Assembly (NCBI GenBank): GCA_052146895.1
Contig: JBKQLZ010000269.1
Location: forward strand, 1-11,538
Source: Palsa-601 sp052146895
GTDB lineage: Bacteria; Actinomycetota; Acidimicrobiia; Acidimicrobiales; Bog-793
DNA length: 11,538 bases
Direction: 5' to 3'
Translations under genes and position numbers: made by a program
Shown here: positions 1 through 8,492 of the stretch, in pieces
Layout: each line of letters begins with the position of its first letter
How positions within the stretch are numbered: the stretch's first letter is position 1
The notes under the pieces: generated by a model
What the model was told of the DNA's origin: nothing
What the model saw: only the letters and a program-made list of their open reading frames with translations
Database searches by the model: none

Positions 1-1
1 C

Positions 2-187
2 TTGCCGGCGGACCTCGTGGCCTTCGACGCTGAACGCGTCGCCGACCGCGCGACGTTCGAGTCTCCCTTCGAGCTACCGGTCGGCATCGAAGGTGTCTGG
101 GTCGGGGGCCGCCGCCTCGTAGCCAGCGGCAACCTCGTGGAAGGGAGAGACGCCGTGGCAGGCGAGCCCCCACTGCCCGCAGTTTGA
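2..187 (+). CDS. N-acyl-D-amino-acid deacylase (D-aminoacylase family), C-terminal end only
   Basis: Only the last 61 residues are in the window; the reading frame is open to the left edge, so the start lies outside. The fragment reads PADLVAFD, then a spacer containing ADRATFESPFELPVGIEGV, then VWVGGRRLVASG. This is the usual end of amidohydrolase-superfamily D-aminoacylases, where the final strands return to the small beta-sandwich domain after the metal-binding barrel. Family members remove the acyl group from N-acyl-D-amino acids in the cytoplasm. The metal ligands would be upstream and cannot be checked, so activity is inferred. The gene converges on the hydantoinase, with only 21 bp between the two stop codons. 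Hydantoinases of other subfamilies have related C-termini, but the ADRATFE...P.GI..V pattern favours D-aminoacylase. Confidence 0.72.
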   Translation: MPADLVAFDAERVADRATFESPFELPVGIEGVWVGGRRLVASGNLVEGRDAVAGEPPLPAV

Positions 188-208
188 GGGGGTCGGCTGT
201 TCGAGAGC

Positions 209-1588
209 TCAGTACTGCACCGGTGAGCGCTCGATGTAGCGGCCCCATCCCTCCTCCCCCGTGAACGAGCCGTCCTTCGCCACGACCCGCCCACGACTGA
301 GCACGAGCTCAGGCCAGCCCGTGACGGTGCGGTCCTCGTAGGGCGAGTGGTCGGTCGCCATGTGGAGCGCGGCGGCGGCCAGGGACTGGCGTCTCAGGGG
401 ATCGAAGACGACGACGTCCGCGTCCGCACCGACCATGAGCGAGCCCTTGGCGGGCCAGAGGCCGAAGATCCGTGCGGGGGCCTCCGAGCAGACGCGCACC
501 CAGTCCTCGAGGCCGAGACGCCCGTCATTCACCGCCTCGAAGCACAGAGCGAGACGCGTCTCTACACCGGGCAGGCCACCCGGGATCTCCGTGAAGTCAA
601 GGACTCCTCCTTCTCGGCGGTTGATCCCTGCTCGCCGGTCCGTCTTCCAGAACGGGCAGTGATCCGTGCCGAGAGTATCGATCTCGCCGGATGAGAGGCC
701 CTCCCAGAGGGCAACGGCGTCATCGGTGTCGCGAAGCGGGGGCGCGCAGACGAAGTCGATCCCGTCAACACCCGCCAAGCGCCCGGCGTCGAGGTAGAGG
801 TACTGCGGGCAGGTCTCGGCGCGGACCTTCACGCCCCTTGCCCGCCCCGCGCGCAACGCGGTGAGCGCTGCGGCCGACGAGAGGTGGACGACGAAGATCT
901 GCGCTCCTGACACCTCGGCGAGGGCGCAGGCTCGAGTGACCGCTTCGGCCTCGAGGACCGCAGGGCGGGTAGCGGCGTGCTCGGGCACGCCCGTGCGGCC
1001 CGCCGCGAGCGCCTCCCGGCGCAGCTCCTCGATGCCGACTCCGTTCTCGCAATGAAGGGCGACGAGCGCTCCGTGCCGCCGGGCGTAGCCCATCAGCCGC
1101 AAGACGGTCGCGTCGTCTACCTGGAGGCGGTCGGGGTAGGCGAGGTAGAGCTTGAAGGAGCTGATGCCGGCCGCAACGGCGGCCTCTATGACGGCCTCTT
1201 CCACGGGCTCGGGGAGGCTCAGGTGGAATCCCCAGTCGATGGCGGCTATCTCCGCCACCGATCGCCAGCGAGCCGCCGCCGCGAGCGGGTCCTCACCCCG
1301 TTGCACCGGGACGTAATCGAGGACCGTCGTCGTCCCTCCCACCGCCGCCGCGCGGGTGCCGGTGAAGAAGTCGTCCGAGACCCGCAGCCGGCCAACCGTC
1401 ATCTGGAGGTGAGTGTGGGCGTCCACACCGCCGGGGATCACGAGCTTGCCCGAGGCATCGTGCACTTCTTCACCCGCAGCCGGCTCGAGGTGCGCGGCGA
1501 TCTCTGCCACCCGGCCACCAGGCCCGGCGCGGAGGTCGGCGGCACGCGTCCCGGCAGCGTCGATGACGGTGCCGTTCCTGATCAGCAC
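209..1588 (-). CDS. hydA: D-hydantoinase / dihydropyrimidinase
   Basis: This 459-residue protein has the full length and motif set of the cyclic-amidase branch of the amidohydrolase superfamily, which hydrolyses hydantoins or dihydropyrimidines to N-carbamoyl amino acids in the cytoplasm. Visible landmarks are AHTH with metal ligands H58 and H60, the carbamylated-lysine segment SSFKLYLAY (K146, with substrate-loop Y151), H179 in ALHCEN, H235 in VVHLSS and the catalytic aspartate D309 in GTDHCPF. SDDFFTGTRAAAVGGTT and NPYE-like SPYEDRTVTGWP are also typical. It starts with GTG, 3 bp after the stop of the preceding PLP enzyme, with only a weak upstream purine stretch, so translational coupling is likely. 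It is the last gene of its unit. Allantoinase and dihydroorotase are less likely because the motifs follow hydantoinases closely; the natural substrate is unknown. Confidence 0.93.
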   Translation of the reverse strand: MLIRNGTVIDAAGTRAADLRAGPGGRVAEIAAHLEPAAGEEVHDASGKLVIPGGVDAHTHLQMTVGRLRVSDDFFTGTRAAAVGGTTTVLDYVPVQRGEDPLAAAARWRSVAEIAAIDWGFHLSLPEPVEEAVIEAAVAAGISSFKLYLAYPDRLQVDDATVLRLMGYARRHGALVALHCENGVGIEELRREALAAGRTGVPEHAATRPAVLEAEAVTRACALAEVSGAQIFVVHLSSAAALTALRAGRARGVKVRAETCPQYLYLDAGRLAGVDGIDFVCAPPLRDTDDAVALWEGLSSGEIDTLGTDHCPFWKTDRRAGINRREGGVLDFTEIPGGLPGVETRLALCFEAVNDGRLGLEDWVRVCSEAPARIFGLWPAKGSLMVGADADVVVFDPLRRQSLAAAALHMATDHSPYEDRTVTGWPELVLSRGRVVAKDGSFTGEEGWGRYIERSPVQY

Positions 1589-1591
1589 GAC

Positions 1592-2940
<1,349 letters not shown>

Positions 2941-2944
<4 letters not shown>

Positions 2945-4440
2945 CGCGACCCGAGCACGCCTGTGCGGTCGTTGAACTCGCGGATCATCTCGTCCCACAC
3001 GGTGACCACCGAACGAGTCTCCACCCAGAACGACTGGTCGCGCCGCGCGTTGAACTCCTCGACCGTGATCCCCTGCTGCTCCACCCAGGTGTAATAGCCG
3101 AGGTTGAAGATGCGCTCTTGCTCTCGTCGGTCGAGGACCCGCAGGTGGTCGTCGCCCACGTCAGCAAGGTGCTCACCGAAGATCTCAGCCAGATCCAACT
3201 CGTCCACCCCGTCGGGGAATTGCTTGTGCTCTGCCAGCTCGAGCTCGCTGCGGTACATCGCAGCGCCGTCGGTCGCGACCGTCGCCACGACATCGTCGCG
3301 ACCGAGGCCTTGGTGCTTCGCGTACTTGATCGCGGCGAGGACGTTGCAGATGCTCGACAACCCGAGCGACGACAGGGCCTCGACGGTCTCGGCTGGGACG
3401 TGGCGACGATCCACGAGGTATCGCCGGCCCTGATCGGTGTTGAAGAGGATGTTCAGGCGGTCGGTGGCCCTGTCCGATACCGCTGTCACCACGTCGGTGT
3501 TCATCACGTTGTGGATAAGAGGGATGTGCTTGTCGCCGATCCCCTGGATGTTGTGCTCCCCGAAGCCGTTGTAGAGCATCGTCGGGCACTCGAGCGCCTC
3601 GACGGCGACGATCTTCGACCCGAGCTGGTCCTTCAGGTAGTCGCCGGCGCCGATCGTGCCTGCCGAGCCGGTCGCCGAGACGAACGCTCTCAGCGCGGTC
3701 CCGTGACCCGCCGCCACCATCGCCTCGAGAATGCGCTCGAGCGCCTTGCCGGTGGCGAAGTAATGGATGAGATGGTTACCGAACTCGGAGAACTGGTTGA
3801 AGACCACGTTGGACTCGTCCGCAGCGAGCCTGTTGCACTCGTCGTAGATCTCCTTCACGTTGCTCTCCGTGCCGGGTGTCCGGATGACGTCGGACTCGTC
3901 CTCGACCCACGCCGCCAGCCAGTCGAAGCGCTCCCGGCTCATGCCCTCGGGTAGCACGGCGACGCCGCGGCACCCCATCAGCTTCGAGATCGCTACGCCA
4001 CCGCGGCAATAGTTGCCCGTGGACGGCCAGATGGCTCGCTGAGTCGAGGGGTCGAAATGCCCGGCGACGACTCGCGGAGCAAGGCAGCCGTAGCTCGCGA
4101 GAACCTTGTGGCAAGCCACGAGAGGGAAGCGGTCGGCCAACGCGACGACGATCCGAGCGGGCGTGCCGGTCAGCTCCTCAGGGAGCTCCACGTGCTCCGG
4201 CACGTCGACGCTCCCGTGACGCGAGGCGTCGTTGTACCAGTGCACGCGGAACAGATTGAGCGGGTCGGCATCATCCGGCGAGATGGACGCGACGGCGTCT
4301 CGCACCGCTGCCGGCGCCGTCCACGGCTCGGCGATCTCGGAGAAGGTCGGAAGGGCGATTCGCCGCTCCCGGAACCGCTCGACAGCGCGGTCGTAGAGAT
4401 CGCGGTCCACGACTTCCCGCTCGAGCCCGAGGGGTCTCAT
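2941..4440 (-). CDS. Cysteine-synthase-like PLP-dependent enzyme with C-terminal extension
   Basis: The 499-residue protein is a fold-type-II PLP enzyme of the cysteine synthase/cystathionine beta-synthase group. The candidate Schiff-base lysine is K112 in ACHKVLASYG. STGNYCRGG (140-148) is the asparagine loop, SATGSAGTIGAG (255-266) the phosphate-binding loop, and HNIQGIGDKHIP (296-307) matches the QGIG segment of O-acetylserine sulfhydrylases. It is far longer than cysteine synthase (about 310-320): about 95 extra residues precede the lysine region and about 100 acidic and aromatic-rich residues follow position 400. That makes simple cysteine synthesis unlikely; amino-acid lyase or thiolase activity is plausible but unproven. 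Its ATGA overlap with the next PLP gene suggests coordinated synthesis and perhaps a complex. It begins the three-gene unit and is preceded by a 109-bp regulatory gap. The start has only a weak GGACAGG upstream. Confidence 0.87.
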
Positions 4441-4448
4441 GGCCTGTC
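4441..4448. repeat. Left arm of 8-bp perfect inverted repeat at the start of the PLP gene
   Basis: GGCCTGTC here is the exact reverse complement of GACAGGCC at 4507-4514. This arm touches the start codon of the cysteine-synthase-like gene. In a transcript reading through from the glycerate kinase, the two arms could pair and cover the GGACAGG that may serve as ribosome binding site. It could equally be chance in GC-rich DNA. Confidence 0.3.
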
Positions 4449-4470
4449 CACACCGAGGCGCTCAACACGT

Positions 4471-4484
4471 GACGCGAAAGTCAG
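4471..4484 (-). promoter_or_regulatory. Second, degenerate copy of the GGGAC-type box
   Basis: The minus strand reads CTGACTTTCGCGTC, sharing 11 of 14 bases with the better box at 4529-4542 (common core GACTTTCGC). The copies start 58 bp apart, about five and a half helical turns. This copy lacks the leading GGG and lies downstream of the proposed transcription start, so it may be a secondary or repressing site, or noise. Confidence 0.25.
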
Positions 4485-4499
4485 CTGGGTCATGGGCAA

Positions 4500-4505
4500 A
4501 TTCTG
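4500..4505 (-). promoter_or_regulatory. Candidate -10 element for the PLP/hydantoinase unit
   Basis: The minus strand reads CAGAAT, a 4-of-6 match to TATAAT. Its last base is 35.5 bp downstream of the centre of the box at 4529-4542, the same spacing as at the oxidoreductase promoter. It predicts transcription starting near 4493 with a leader of about 53 nt. The hexamer is weak on its own. Confidence 0.3.
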
Positions 4506-4528
4506 CGACAGGCCAGGTGTCGTGGCTA

Positions 4529-4542
4529 GAGGCGAAAGTCCC
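4529..4542 (-). promoter_or_regulatory. DosR/DevR-like box upstream of the PLP/hydantoinase unit
   Basis: The minus strand reads GGGACTTTCGCCTC. Against the 14-base core of the mycobacterial DosR palindrome (GGGACTWWAGTCCC) it matches 11 positions; against the full 20-bp consensus, 13. It shares 11 of 14 bases with the box before the oxidoreductase gamma gene. It lies between the stop of the glycerate kinase and the start of the cysteine-synthase-like gene, about 42.5 bp upstream of the predicted start point, as expected for an activator touching RNA polymerase. Confidence 0.4.
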
Positions 4543-4549
4543 GCGCTCA

Positions 4550-5758
4550 TCAGCAAGTCCCCTTGGCGGCGACGCCGCCCGCCGACGCGACCCGGAAGGC
4601 GAGGCGCTCGAGGAACCTTGCCGGCTCCGCCAACGCGGCCTCGGCGGCTCCGGCTTCGTCCACGACCGACCAGGCGGCTGCGATTCCGGCGGCGGCGAAG
4701 TCCGGTTCGCCAACAGAGACCTTCCCGGCCAGCACTACGCAGGGCACGCCCGCGGCCCTCGCGACCCGCGCGACCCCCGACACGGCCTTTCCGCGGAGCG
4801 ACTGGCTGTCGAACGACCCCTCACCCGTGATGACTAGATCCGTCCCGACCAGCCGGTCGCGCAGGCGCACGGCGGAGAGGACGAGATCGACGCCTGACTG
4901 AAATTGGCCCCCTAGCAGCAGCATCCCGTAGCCGAGGCCGCCTGCTGCGCCCGCGCCACCGACATTCTCGACACCAGCAGATCCGGGCAGGTCCCGTCCG
5001 ACCACTTCAACGAGCAGCGCGAGTGCCCGCTCGAGCTGCTCGCGGTCAGCCTCGCTTGCTCCCTTCTGTGCCGCAAAGACAGCCGTCGCCCCTTGCGGCC
5101 CGAGCAACGGGTTGTCGACGTCGCAGGCGACGACCAGCTCCGGCCGCGAAAGCCAGCCGGCCGCGCGGTCGACGTGCTCCATCGGGTCGAGGTTGTCGAT
5201 GTGGTCGATGTGGTCGAGGTGGTCGAGGTGGTCGATGTGGTCGAGGTGGTCGAGGTGGGCGAGCGACTTGGCGCCCGGCACGAGGGGTCGTCCCGACGCG
5301 TCGAGGAGCCCGAGGCCCATCTCTTGGAGCATGCCGGCACCCCCGTCGTTGGTGGCGGACCCGCCGAGTCCGGCGACAATCCGCTCGGGCGCGAGCTCGT
5401 AGGCGGCTCGGAGCAGGTCGCCGACACCGGCCGAGGATGCAGCAAGAGGGTCACGCTCCTGCGGCGTCAGGAGAGCCAGGCCGCAGGACTGCGCCGTCTC
5501 GAGGTACACCGAATCCCCGCTGTGGAGCAGCACGGCGCTGACGGGGCGGAGGAGCGGGTCGCGTACCTCGACCTCGAAGCGCTCGCCGCCGAGCGAGGCG
5601 CCCATCACGTCGATGAAGCCCGGCCCACCGTCTGAGATCGGCACGAGCTCGAGCTCTGTCTCGGGCAATGCCCGCGACCACCCTGCTGCCATAGCCTCCG
5701 CCGCTTCCAGAGCGCTGAGAGTCCCCCCGAACGAGTCAGGGGCGACGACTACCCGCAT
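4550..5758 (-). CDS. glxK: Glycerate kinase (GlxK/GarK family) with Asp/His tandem repeat insertion
   Basis: The 402-residue product phosphorylates glycerate with ATP to phosphoglycerate (usually 2-phosphoglycerate in this family), feeding glycolysis in the cytoplasm. Family marks include VVVAPDSFGGTLSALEAA at the N-terminus, ISDGGPGF (41-48), GLGGSATNDGGAGML (130-144), ACDVDNPLLGPQGATAVF (211-228), QKGA and LVITGEGSFDSQSLRGK (308-324). Position 11 is glycine where the classic motif has lysine (DSFKG); I recall actinobacterial relatives sharing this, so it may be a subfamily trait. Residues 167-190 are a run of (L/I)-D-H triplets from a 9-bp DNA repeat, inserted where relatives have a short surface segment before the CDVDNPLLG strand. 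No good ribosome binding site precedes the ATG, which follows a hairpin by 12 bp. It would channel glycerate released by, or parallel to, the neighbouring catabolism. Confidence 0.9.
   Translation of the reverse strand: MRVVVAPDSFGGTLSALEAAEAMAAGWSRALPETELELVPISDGGPGFIDVMGASLGGERFEVEVRDPLLRPVSAVLLHSGDSVYLETAQSCGLALLTPQERDPLAASSAGVGDLLRAAYELAPERIVAGLGGSATNDGGAGMLQEMGLGLLDASGRPLVPGAKSLAHLDHLDHIDHLDHLDHIDHIDNLDPMEHVDRAAGWLSRPELVVACDVDNPLLGPQGATAVFAAQKGASEADREQLERALALLVEVVGRDLPGSAGVENVGGAGAAGGLGYGMLLLGGQFQSGVDLVLSAVRLRDRLVGTDLVITGEGSFDSQSLRGKAVSGVARVARAAGVPCVVLAGKVSVGEPDFAAAGIAAAWSVVDEAGAAEAALAEPARFLERLAFRVASAGGVAAKGTC
5185..5256 (-). repeat. Intragenic 9-bp tandem repeat, eight units, encoding (L/I)DH triplets
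   Basis: On the + strand the unit is GGTCGA(G/T)GT, repeated eight times without interruption; only the second unit has an extra mismatch, and a decayed ninth unit follows. In the glycerate kinase frame the variable base switches Leu (CTC) and Ile (ATC), giving HLDHLDHID twice and then HIDNLD. Nine bases is a whole number of codons, so copy-number change keeps the frame. Confidence 0.95.
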
Positions 5759-5770
5759 CTCGACATCTTT

Positions 5771-5787
5771 GCGCGTGGGTCACGCGC
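5771..5787. repeat. Perfect hairpin (7-bp stem, 3-nt loop) between flavoprotein and glycerate kinase genes
   Basis: GCGCGTG, the loop GGT, then CACGCGC form a perfect all-GC-rich inverted repeat. On the transcribed minus strand it is followed by AAAGATG, not a U-run, so it is not a standard intrinsic terminator. Actinobacteria do use U-less hairpins, so attenuation before the kinase, an operator or an RNA-stability element are possible. Confidence 0.5.
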
Positions 5788-5825
5788 GGGAGGTCAGAGT
5801 CGCTGCGCTGTGGTTCCGACCCGGC

Positions 5826-7454
5826 TCAGACGCGCTCGGGCTCCATCACGATCGCCCCGCATGGGCACTCGGTGACGCACATGCCGCATCCCTTGCAGTA
5901 GTCGTAATCGAAGGAGTACCTCCGCCCCGGTCCGAGCTTCACGACCGCGTTGTCCGGGCACACGCCGAAGCAGTTGTCGCACTCGAAGCAATTCCCGCAC
6001 GAGAGGCACCGCCGTGCCTCGAAGAGGGCATTGTCGGCATCGAGGCCACCGACGACCTCCTCGAAAGTCGACCGGCGGCGGATGCCTTCGAGCTCCGGCT
6101 GAACCGTCTTCGGGGCATCGCTGTAGTACCAGGTGTTCAGCCGTTCGAAGGTCGCGAGCTCGTGGCGTGCCGCCGTTGCGTGACCCTCGCCCCTCAACCA
6201 GGCGTCGATGCTGCGGGCGGCCTTCTTGCCGTGCCCGATGCCGACAGTCACCGTCCGCTCCGCCGGCACCATGTCGCCACCGGCGAAGATGCCCGGGTGG
6301 CCCGTCATCATGTCGTCGTCCACGTCGAGGACGCCGTCGCGAACACTCATGTCGCCCATGTGGGCGATCGCCGACATGTCCGTGTCCTGGCCGAGGGCCA
6401 ACACGACAGTGTCGGCATCGAGCGTCTCGAATTCGCCCGTGGGCTGCGGGAACCCGGTCTCGTCGAGCACCATCTTCTCGATGACTATCTTGCCGTCCTC
6501 GACACGTGAGATCGTCGACAGCCACGTCATCTTCACGCCTTCAGCGAGCGCCTCTTCGACTTCGACCGGGTGGGCGGGCATCTGAGCCCGCGTCCGCCTG
6601 TAGACGACGACCGCCTCGGTCGCCCCGAGGCGCTGGGCCGTTCGCGCGCTGTCCATAGCGGTGTTGCCGCCTCCGTAGACGACGACGCGGCGGCCTACTC
6701 GCGGTGGGTCGCCGTCCTCCGAGCTCGCGAGGAACGAGAGAGCGTCGAGGATCCGTGCGGAGTCCGCCGCTGGGATGTACGCCCGCTTCGAGAGCTGCGC
6801 CCCGAGGGCGAGGAACACGGCGTCGAATCCGCCGTCTCGCATCTCCTCGACCACATCGCCGACAGTGTGCTCGAGCTCGAGATCGATGCCGAGCGAGCAG
6901 ATCGCCGCTATCTCTGCATCCAGCACATCCCGCGGCAGGCGGTACTTCGGGATGCCGTACCTCATCATGCCGCCGGGTGCGCGGGCGGCCTCGTAGATCG
7001 TGACCGCGTGCCCGAGGCGCGCGAGGTGGTAGGCGGCAGATAGGCCCGAAGGCCCCGAGCCGACCACGAGCACCCGCTTGCCTGAGGGCGGCCTGCCGAC
7101 GGTCAAGTGCCAGCCCTGGCTGATCGCCCGGTCACCCAGGAAGCGCTCAACTCCGTGAATCCCGACAGCCTCGTCGACCTTGGCGCGGTTGCACGCCGTC
7201 TCACACGGGTGGTAGCAGACGCGGCCACAGATGGAGGGGAAGGGGTTGTCCTCGACGAGCCCGCGCCAGGCGGCCTCGTAGTCTCCCTCCTCGGCGTGAT
7301 AGAGCCAGCCTTGGATGTTCTCTCCGGCTGGGCAACCGTCGTTGCACGGCGGCATCCGGTCGACGTAGACCGGGCGCTCGACGCGCCACGAGCCTGTCTT
7401 GTTGGCGAGGCTCGAGCCGACGTCGAGCGTGATGGCGAAAGGCTTCTCCATCAT
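5826..7454 (-). CDS. GltD-like NAD(P)/FAD oxidoreductase fused to 2x[4Fe-4S] ferredoxin domain, electron-transfer subunit of the 2-oxoacid oxidoreductase
   Basis: This 542-residue protein has three parts. The N-terminal Fe-S domain carries C37, C41, C76, C80, C84 and C88, as in the glutamate synthase small subunit. A tandem nucleotide-binding core has FAD motif VVGSGPSGLSAA (130-141), NAD(P) motif YGGGNTAMDSARTAQRLG (260-277) and AGGDMV near 391-396. The C-terminal ferredoxin domain has CGNCFECDNCFGVCP (cluster cysteines C489, C492, C495, C499, with extra C483 and C486) and YCKGCGMCVTECPCGAI (C520, C523, C526, C530). The ferredoxin domain replaces the separate delta subunit, so electrons from 2-oxoacid oxidation could go directly to NAD(P)+; this is inferred from fusion and synteny. 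The gene overlaps porB by ATGA. GGGAGG lies 3 nt before the first ATG and 6 nt before a second ATG at 7451, which may be the real start. Glutamate synthase is unlikely because no large subunit is present. Confidence 0.9.
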   Translation of the reverse strand: MMEKPFAITLDVGSSLANKTGSWRVERPVYVDRMPPCNDGCPAGENIQGWLYHAEEGDYEAAWRGLVEDNPFPSICGRVCYHPCETACNRAKVDEAVGIHGVERFLGDRAISQGWHLTVGRPPSGKRVLVVGSGPSGLSAAYHLARLGHAVTIYEAARAPGGMMRYGIPKYRLPRDVLDAEIAAICSLGIDLELEHTVGDVVEEMRDGGFDAVFLALGAQLSKRAYIPAADSARILDALSFLASSEDGDPPRVGRRVVVYGGGNTAMDSARTAQRLGATEAVVVYRRTRAQMPAHPVEVEEALAEGVKMTWLSTISRVEDGKIVIEKMVLDETGFPQPTGEFETLDADTVVLALGQDTDMSAIAHMGDMSVRDGVLDVDDDMMTGHPGIFAGGDMVPAERTVTVGIGHGKKAARSIDAWLRGEGHATAARHELATFERLNTWYYSDAPKTVQPELEGIRRRSTFEEVVGGLDADNALFEARRCLSCGNCFECDNCFGVCPDNAVVKLGPGRRYSFDYDYCKGCGMCVTECPCGAIVMEPERV

Positions 7455-8479
7455 GAGCCTCCCGCGCCGACTGGCTCAGCCTCGTGAGAGGCGCGCAGCA
7501 GCCCGAACCTCGCGATGTTGCGGTCGGCGATCTCTTGGATCTTCTTCAGGATCTCGGGCCGCGGAGTCGGCGCGAACAGGTGCTTGTAGCGGCCCTGCGG
7601 CTCGAGGTACTCCTCGACCGGCACCTGGTGACGGATCGGCGTAGTGGACGTGATCTCTCCGTGCTCGGCCTCGAAGAGCGGGAAAAGGCCCGTCTCACAT
7701 GCGAGCCGGGCGAGGCGCACCGTGTCCGAGGACGCGCTGCCCCAACCGAGCGGGCAGGGAACGAGTATGTGGATGTACCTCGCGCCGCGAAAGCTCATCG
7801 CCGTCGCGACCTTGCGCTCGAGGTCGTGCAGCTCGGCGACCGTGGCGGTAGCGACGTACGGGATCTCATGGGCGACAGCGAGCAGAGGCATGTTCTTTCC
7901 CTGCCCGAAGGCGTTTCCCGGTTCGGCGCCAACTGCTTCGGTAGTGGCGGTCCGAGCCGCTGGGGGGGTGGCACCCGAGCGCTGGACCCCCGTGTTCATG
8001 TAGGCCTCGTTGTCGTAACAGATGAACAGCACGTCGTCGTTCCGCTCGAACATGCCCGAAAGGCAGCCGAATCCGATGTCGACCGTCCCGCCGTCGCCGG
8101 CCTGGGAGACGACGCGGATGTCGCTCCGGCCCTTCGCCTTCAACGCGGCCGCCATCCCGGTCGCGATTGCCGGCGCGTTGCCGAAGAGGGAGTGCAGCCA
8201 CGGGATCTGCCACGATGTCTCGGGGTAGGGCGTCGAGAAGACCTCGAGGCATCCTGTCGCGTTCGCGGCGACGAGCCGACCTTCGGTTGCGCGCATCGCC
8301 GCGTCCAGCGCGTAGCGGGCGCCGAGGGCCTCGCCGCAGCCCTGGCATGCCCGGTGGCCCGACGTGAGCGAGTTAGAACGGGCGCGGTCCGCTTGGATCG
8401 TGCGCCTTTCGCCGTCGAGCAGCCGGTTGCCGACGGCGAAGCTGCCCACTTGGTAGAACTTCACTGGTTGATCGTCCAT
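7451..8479 (-). CDS. porB: 2-oxoacid:ferredoxin oxidoreductase, beta (TPP-binding) subunit
   Basis: The beta subunit binds thiamine diphosphate and the proximal [4Fe-4S] cluster. In 342 residues it shows GHRACQGCGEALGAR (C45, C48), NATGCLEV (C77) and VPCPLGW (C242), the four expected cluster cysteines. The TPP/Mg site is GDGGTVDIGFG (128-138) with YDNEAYMNTGVQRS (155-168). With the alpha and gamma subunits it decarboxylates a 2-oxoacid to acyl-CoA, CO2 and low-potential electrons; it is sensitive to oxygen. I chose the ATG at 8479 because GAAGGT lies 7 nt before it, embedded in the alpha-subunit stop. An upstream in-frame TTG at 8494 would overlap that stop but lacks such a site. Whether the substrate is pyruvate, a branched-chain or an aryl oxoacid cannot be decided. 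Confidence 0.94.
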   Translation of the reverse strand: MDDQPVKFYQVGSFAVGNRLLDGERRTIQADRARSNSLTSGHRACQGCGEALGARYALDAAMRATEGRLVAANATGCLEVFSTPYPETSWQIPWLHSLFGNAPAIATGMAAALKAKGRSDIRVVSQAGDGGTVDIGFGCLSGMFERNDDVLFICYDNEAYMNTGVQRSGATPPAARTATTEAVGAEPGNAFGQGKNMPLLAVAHEIPYVATATVAELHDLERKVATAMSFRGARYIHILVPCPLGWGSASSDTVRLARLACETGLFPLFEAEHGEITSTTPIRHQVPVEEYLEPQGRYKHLFAPTPRPEILKKIQEIADRNIARFGLLRASHEAEPVGAGGS

Positions 8480-8486
8480 GGCTACT

Positions 8487-8492
8487 ACCTTC
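8487..8492 (-). promoter_or_regulatory. Ribosome binding site deciding the porB start
   Basis: GAAGGT on the minus strand sits 7 nt before the ATG at 8479 and overlaps the TGA of the alpha-subunit gene. It favours this ATG over the in-frame TTG at 8494. Confidence 0.65.

Noticed and set aside
188..208. Bidirectional terminator between the convergent genes
   Set aside because: The 21-bp gap contains only the GAGCTC palindrome and no stable stem or T-run.
4057..4830. A + strand open frame spanning the 109-bp gap before the PLP genes
   Set aside because: Its translation becomes Arg/Pro-rich low-complexity sequence, and it is antisense to the cysteine-synthase-like gene and the glycerate kinase. 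The gap looks regulatory, not coding.
5185..5256. CRISPR-like array
   Set aside because: The units are 9 bp, contiguous and without spacers, and they lie in frame inside a kinase gene; this is a minisatellite.
5826..7454. Glutamate synthase small subunit
   Set aside because: No large subunit is present, the protein carries an extra ferredoxin domain, and it overlaps the oxidoreductase beta gene.
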